From Comamonas sp. lk (GTDB taxonomy: Bacteria > Pseudomonadota > Gammaproteobacteria > Burkholderiales > Burkholderiaceae_C), in NCBI RefSeq assembly GCF_900564145.1, contig NZ_UOOB01000001.1, forward strand, positions 2,544,754-2,608,753: a DNA stretch of 64,000 nt, written 5' to 3'. The position numbers were made by a program, and so were the translations under genes. Below are positions 62,677-64,000 of this stretch, piece after piece (positions within the stretch are counted from its first letter, which is position 1; each line of letters opens with the position of its first letter). A model generated the notes under the pieces. The model was not told the origin of the DNA. It made no database searches and was given only the letters and a program-made list of their open reading frames with translations.

Positions 62677-64000
62677 ATGACTTCGCAACATTCTTCTGGC
62701 AGTGCGGCTTCGTCCGTGGCCAATGTACAAACGGTGCTCAACGAGCATCCGTTTTCCGGCTTTCAATGGGTGATTTTTGCCCTGTGCTTTTTGATCGTGC
62801 TGCTTGATGGCTTTGATACTGCCGCCATAGGCTATATCGCTCCTTCGTTGATCTCGGAGTGGGGCGTAAGCAAGCCCGCTTTGGCGCCCGTGCTCAGTGC
62901 GGCCCTGTTTGGTCTGGCCGCAGGCGCCATGTGCTCCGGCCCGCTGGCGGACCGGCTGGGCCGCAAGGCGGTGCTGGTGGGTTCGGTGTTTGTGTTTGGA
63001 GTGGCCTGCCTGGCTTCAGGCTATTCGCATGACATCACCACCTTGACCGCGCTGCGTTTTGTCACCGGCATCGGCCTGGGCGCCGCCATGCCCAATGCCG
63101 TAACCTTGATGAGCGAGTACTGCCCCGATGCCCGCCGTGCCACGCTGACCAATGCCATGTTCTGCGGTTTTCCGCTGGGGGCAGCTTTTGGCGGCTTTCT
63201 GGCCGCCTGGATGATTCCGCATTTCGGCTGGCGTAGTGTCTTGCACCTGGGCGGCATTGTGCCGCTGGTGCTGGCCGTGCTCTTGCTGCTGTTGCTGCCC
63301 GAGTCGGTGCGCTATATGGTGGCCAAGGGCCATTCGGCCGAACGCATTCGCAAGGTGCTCACCCGGATTGCCGGCAATGCCGTGCAAGGCGTGCAGCGCT
63401 TCATCATGACCGAAAACAAGCCCGTGACCGAAGGTCAGAGCGGCATGGCCGTGGTGCTGTCCAAACAGTACCGTGTGGGCACCATCATGCTGTGGGTGGC
63501 TTACTTCATGGGTCTGGTCATCTTCTATGCGCTGATGAACTGGATGCCGGTGTTGTTCAAGGAAGGCGGGCTGGACCCCAAGACCGGTACGCTGGTGGCG
63601 GCGCTGTTCCCACTGGGCGGCGTGGGTGCGGTGGCTTTTGGCTGGCTGATGGATCGCTACAACGCCAACCGCATCATTGCCGTGGGCTATGCGCTGACCG
63701 CCTTGTCCATCTGGTGGATTGGTCAGGAAGCCGGCAGCCTGGGCTGGCTGGTGGTCTCGGTGTTTGTGGCCGGCACCATCATGAATACGGCGCAATCTTC
63801 CATGCCTGCCTTGGCCGCGGCTTTTTACCCCACCAGCGGTCGCGCCACCGGCGTGGCCTGGATGCTGGGCATAGGCCGCTTTGGCGGCATTGCCGGTTCG
63901 TTTCTGGTGGCTGAACTCACGGTGCGCCAGATGAGCTTCAGCCAGATTTTCACCGTGGTTGCCATTCCCGGTTTGATTGCCACAGCGGCCCTGGTCATCA
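62677..64000 (+). CDS. Aromatic acid:H+ symporter (AAHS-type MFS), 3' end outside window
   Basis: The open frame runs to the window end (441 codons). It has the AAHS signature: FLIVLLDGFDTAAIGYIAPS in the first helix (DGFDT is conserved and essential in PcaK/BenK), the motif A-like loop GPLADRLGRKAVLVG, and RFVTGIGLGAAMPNAVTLMS. AAHS carriers take up 4-hydroxybenzoate, protocatechuate, vanillate and similar acids. The exact substrate cannot be read. The adjacent substrate-binding-like gene suggests a shared catabolic context, perhaps the protocatechuate or gallate route of Comamonas, but no catabolic gene is in the window. Confidence 0.88.
   Translation, partial: MTSQHSSGSAASSVANVQTVLNEHPFSGFQWVIFALCFLIVLLDGFDTAAIGYIAPSLISEWGVSKPALAPVLSAALFGLAAGAMCSGPLADRLGRKAVLVGSVFVFGVACLASGYSHDITTLTALRFVTGIGLGAAMPNAVTLMSEYCPDARRATLTNAMFCGFPLGAAFGGFLAAWMIPHFGWRSVLHLGGIVPLVLAVLLLLLLPESVRYMVAKGHSAERIRKVLTRIAGNAVQGVQRFIMTENKPVTEGQSGMAVVLSKQYRVGTIMLWVAYFMGLVIFYALMNWMPVLFKEGGLDPKTGTLVAALFPLGGVGAVAFGWLMDRYNANRIIAVGYALTALSIWWIGQEAGSLGWLVVSVFVAGTIMNTAQSSMPALAAAFYPTSGRATGVAWMLGIGRFGGIAGSFLVAELTVRQMSFSQIFTVVAIPGLIATAALVI

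Noticed and set aside
1..64000. CRISPR arrays, tRNA or rRNA genes
   Set aside because: No regularly spaced direct repeats and no cloverleaf or rRNA sequence were recognised on either strand by eye.

Overview
The window comes from a high-GC betaproteobacterium, most likely Comamonadaceae and close to Comamonas. I infer this from the gene set (class II NrdJ, classical two-domain ArgA, an AAHS-type aromatic-acid carrier, a kps capsule locus with L-rhamnose genes) and from a dispersed element built on 'tTGATAGCtgc..GCGCTt' that, from memory, is common in Comamonadaceae genomes. No rRNA, tRNA or CRISPR array was recognised. One complete IS3-family element is present.

Layout. 1-27246 is mostly chromosomal backbone: the 3' end of a class A beta-lactamase gene, nrdJ, a Tat-type msrB, an OprD-like porin divergent from a DUF1624-type membrane protein, a Fur-family regulator, argA, an MFS carrier divergent from a secreted protein, a three-gene zinc-ribbon/lipoprotein/membrane cluster of unknown role, a membrane metallophosphoesterase divergent from hrpA, an ECF sigma/anti-sigma pair upstream of a Tat-exported beta-propeller and a DUF305 protein, a pyridoxamine-phosphate-oxidase-like protein and an acyl-CoA synthetase.

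27247-60758 is one long plus-strand capsule locus of the ABC-transporter (kps, group 2) type. It opens with an AT-rich leader holding an ops-like site followed by an intrinsic terminator. Export genes kpsM-kpsT-kpsE-kpsD come next. The serotype-specific middle contains a sulfotransferase-like coiled-coil gene split by the IS, a methyltransferase-like coiled-coil gene, a glycosyltransferase, a decayed gene, a three-module glycosyltransferase, a GT-D-like protein and an SGNH-like protein. Precursor genes follow: rfbBDAC for dTDP-L-rhamnose, ugd for UDP-glucuronate, galU and pgi. A further glycosyltransferase and the Kdo-linker enzymes kpsC and kpsS come after these. The locus ends with three genes coupled to kpsS by 4-nt overlaps: a membrane alpha/beta-hydrolase-like protein, a cytochrome P450 and a 115-aa membrane protein. 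This tail is the best candidate for an undescribed function, perhaps modification of the capsule lipid anchor (inference). The stretch 38606-45317 is strikingly AT-rich against its surroundings and looks horizontally acquired.

60759-64000 returns to backbone: a small secreted His/Arg-rich protein ending in a strong terminator, a substrate-binding-like protein without a signal peptide, and the start of an aromatic-acid:H+ symporter that runs off the window.

Starts were moved inward from the longest ORF wherever a signal peptide, an overlap with the upstream stop, or family length argued for it. All functional calls come from reading motifs; no database search was run.
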